Assembly: GCA_910583815.1 (NCBI GenBank)
Contig: CAJTZB010000171.1
Location: forward strand, 1 to 5,173
Length of the DNA: 5,173 nucleotides
DNA from: an uncultured Lachnospiraceae bacterium
GTDB lineage: Bacteria; Bacillota; Clostridia; Lachnospirales; Lachnospiraceae
Reading direction: 5' to 3'
The notes under the pieces are model-generated. The model saw only the letters and a list, made by a program, of their open reading frames with translations. It was not told the DNA's origin and did no database searches. Positions 4,037-5,173 of this stretch are shown here, one piece after another. A program made the position numbers and the translations under genes. Position 1 is the first letter of the stretch; each line of letters opens with the position of its first letter.

Positions 4037-4918
4037 ATGGCAATCAGTTTAGTTACGCAGTTTCAGCCGTATACGGATGAAATTTTCACAACAGAATCAA
4101 AAAAGTCGCTCCTGACGAACCAGGATTTTAGCTGGACGGGGGCGCATACCATTAAGGTATACAAAATCGGTACCAGTGAAATGACCGATTACAGCAGGAA
4201 CCCGGCTCCGGGATTCACCGGGAGCAGATACGGCGAAATCAAAGATTTGGATGCTTCCACAGAGGAATTTACTCTTAAAAATGACCGGTCATTCACATTT
4301 GCGATTGATAAGCTGGACAATGACGAAACGGCGCAGCAGCTGGCGGCGGCATCCGCACTGGCAAGGCAGACCAGGGAAGTGGTTGTGCCGGAGGTGGACA
4401 GCTATACTTATGGCGTGATGTGTTCCGGCGCAGGGAATAAGCCGGATGCAGTGAAATTGGATGCAACAAATATCTTTGACGAAATATTAAAGGCAAACAA
4501 TGCGCTGGATAATGCGGAAGTGCCGGAAACAGGGCGTATTTTGGTAGTCACGCCGGATGTATACACCATAATGAAACGCAGTCAGGATATTATCATGGAA
4601 ACCGATATTGCGGAGGATATGCGCCTTAGAGGCGTTATTGCAATGATTGACGGGGCAAAGGTGATTAAGGTTCCGGCGGTAAGGCTCCCGGAGAATTTCG
4701 GCTTTATGCTGGCGCATCCGTGTGCGTGCGTGGCTCCTACGAAATTGGAGGATTACAAAGTGCATGAAGACCCGCCGGGAATTAGCGGCTCACTTGTGGA
4801 GGGGCGTATCTGTTATGATGCGTTCGTGCTGGATAACAAGGTAAAAGCAATCTATTATCAGGAGCAGACGGCAAAGACGGTCACAAAGGCAGATAGCGGC
4901 ACAAAGGAAACAAAATAA
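4037..4918 (+). CDS. HK97-fold phage major capsid protein
   Basis: This encodes 293 residues. AAGGAG (4021-4026) lies ten bases before the ATG and follows on from the scaffold stop codon, so the two genes are tightly coupled. The N-terminal segment (YTDEIFTTESKKSLLTNQ, then GAHTIKVYKIGTSEMTDYSRN) matches the start of clostridial prophage coat proteins. Residues about 80-115 (FTFAIDKLDND) form the long-helix region, and about 160-275 (ILVVTPDVYTIMKRSQ, then GAKVIKVPAVRLPENFGFML, then CYDAFVLDNKVKAIYY) look like the P and A domains. No N-terminal delta domain precedes the fold and no protease gene is adjacent, consistent with a separate scaffold. The tail after 278 is polar and probably flexible. 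It should form the icosahedral shell. The gene before it is not a portal, terminase or protease, which is unusual. Confidence 0.9.
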   Translation: MAISLVTQFQPYTDEIFTTESKKSLLTNQDFSWTGAHTIKVYKIGTSEMTDYSRNPAPGFTGSRYGEIKDLDASTEEFTLKNDRSFTFAIDKLDNDETAQQLAAASALARQTREVVVPEVDSYTYGVMCSGAGNKPDAVKLDATNIFDEILKANNALDNAEVPETGRILVVTPDVYTIMKRSQDIIMETDIAEDMRLRGVIAMIDGAKVIKVPAVRLPENFGFMLAHPCACVAPTKLEDYKVHEDPPGISGSLVEGRICYDAFVLDNKVKAIYYQEQTAKTVTKADSGTKETK

Positions 4919-4924
4919 CAGCTT

Positions 4925-4956
4925 TCCCCTGCTTCCATAAAGGCGGCAGGGGATTT
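4925..4956 (+). terminator. Hairpin after the major capsid gene
   Basis: TCCCCTGC (4925-4932) pairs exactly with GCAGGGGA (4946-4953) around a 13-base loop, seven bases after the capsid stop codon. The following tract, TTTCTATAT, is short for an intrinsic terminator, so partial termination or 3'-end stabilisation of the very abundant capsid mRNA is as likely. Placing it between the capsid gene and the next gene would lower expression of the latter. Confidence 0.55.
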
Positions 4957-4977
4957 CTATATGCGGAGGGACAGGGA

Positions 4978-5173
4978 ATGCGGAAAAAGAGATCAGGCTA
5001 TGACTGCAGTAAAACCTATGCCGGGTATGGCCTGTCGAGGGACAGGGTAAAGTTCCTGCTGCAGGAATGCAGGGCAGGGAAACACACTGACTTACTGTGT
5101 GCGGCTGCACAGCAGGCAGAACCACGCATAGCGAAATGGATTATAGCATCTATTGCAGAGGGGAAATCCTTCA
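4978..5173 (+). CDS. Phage-associated small protein, 5' part only
   Basis: The ATG at 4978 follows GGAGG (4964-4968) by nine bases, and the frame stays open to the right edge for 65 codons. The sequence is basic at the start (MRKKRSGYDCSKTY), then helical (GLSRDRVKFLLQECRAGKHTDLLCAAAQQA, then IAKWIIASIAEGKSF). Proteins of this style occur as short 'hypothetical' genes in clostridial prophages, and the helical pattern would suit a DNA-binding regulator of late genes, but the deciding C-terminal part is missing. An overlapping 29-codon frame starting at ATG 4961 is an alternative but has no good ribosome binding site. The function is unknown. Confidence 0.6.
   Translation, partial: MRKKRSGYDCSKTYAGYGLSRDRVKFLLQECRAGKHTDLLCAAAQQAEPRIAKWIIASIAEGKSF

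Noticed and set aside
4790..5125. Minus-strand frame opposite the capsid end and the following gene
   Set aside because: It spans the end of one plus-strand gene, a hairpin and the start of another, is rich in Cys/His/Pro as expected of a shadow, and has no start signal.

Overview
The window looks like the left end of a small integrated phage-like element in a low-GC Gram-positive host, most likely a gut Lachnospiraceae or another clostridium. This rests on strong AAGGAG-type ribosome binding sites, on protein styles typical of clostridial prophages and on an AT-rich regulatory region. The host assignment is inference from sequence style, not from a search. The first 65 bases encode the last residues of a class II lysyl-tRNA synthetase (LysS), so the element appears to sit at or just after the 3' end of lysS.

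Layout. Bases 66-234 are non-coding and hold a tandem 10-bp repeat (possible integrase arm sites) and a terminator hairpin. Bases 235-882 (minus strand) encode a Cro/CI-type repressor. A divergent control region at 883-1021 has a consensus-like promoter for the repressor, with a perfect 10-bp palindrome in its spacer. Rightward genes follow: a small excisionase-like DNA-binding protein (1022-1222), a winged-helix-like small protein (1346-1642), a replication initiator-like protein with an N-terminal helix-turn-helix (1673-2392), an overlapping DnaC/DnaI-type helicase-loader ATPase with an N-terminal zinc-binding cluster (2358-3128), and a small conserved-looking protein of unknown role (3153-3341).

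A 236-bp gene-free stretch (3342-3577) follows. It carries a strong promoter with an extended -10, an inverted repeat straddling the -35, an 8-bp direct repeat, a 19-bp stem with a T-rich tail that looks like an intrinsic terminator, and a second repeat pair just ahead of a ribosome binding site. Downstream lie a capsid scaffolding protein (DUF4355-like, 3578-4021) and an HK97-type major capsid protein (4037-4918), then a weak hairpin and the start of a further gene cut by the window edge (4978-5173).

The notable point is composition. A replication module is followed directly by scaffold and major capsid protein, with no terminase, portal, protease or head-morphogenesis gene between them. In ordinary tailed phages the terminase and portal genes normally precede the scaffold and capsid genes. 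This suggests either a phage satellite that brings its own capsid shell but borrows portal, packaging motor and tail from a helper phage, or a prophage with a large internal deletion. The repressor has no visible S24 self-cleavage domain, which fits induction by something other than RecA-driven autocleavage, as in helper-dependent satellites. No integrase is present in the window. The excisionase-like gene and the lysS junction imply that one lies beyond the right edge or has been lost.
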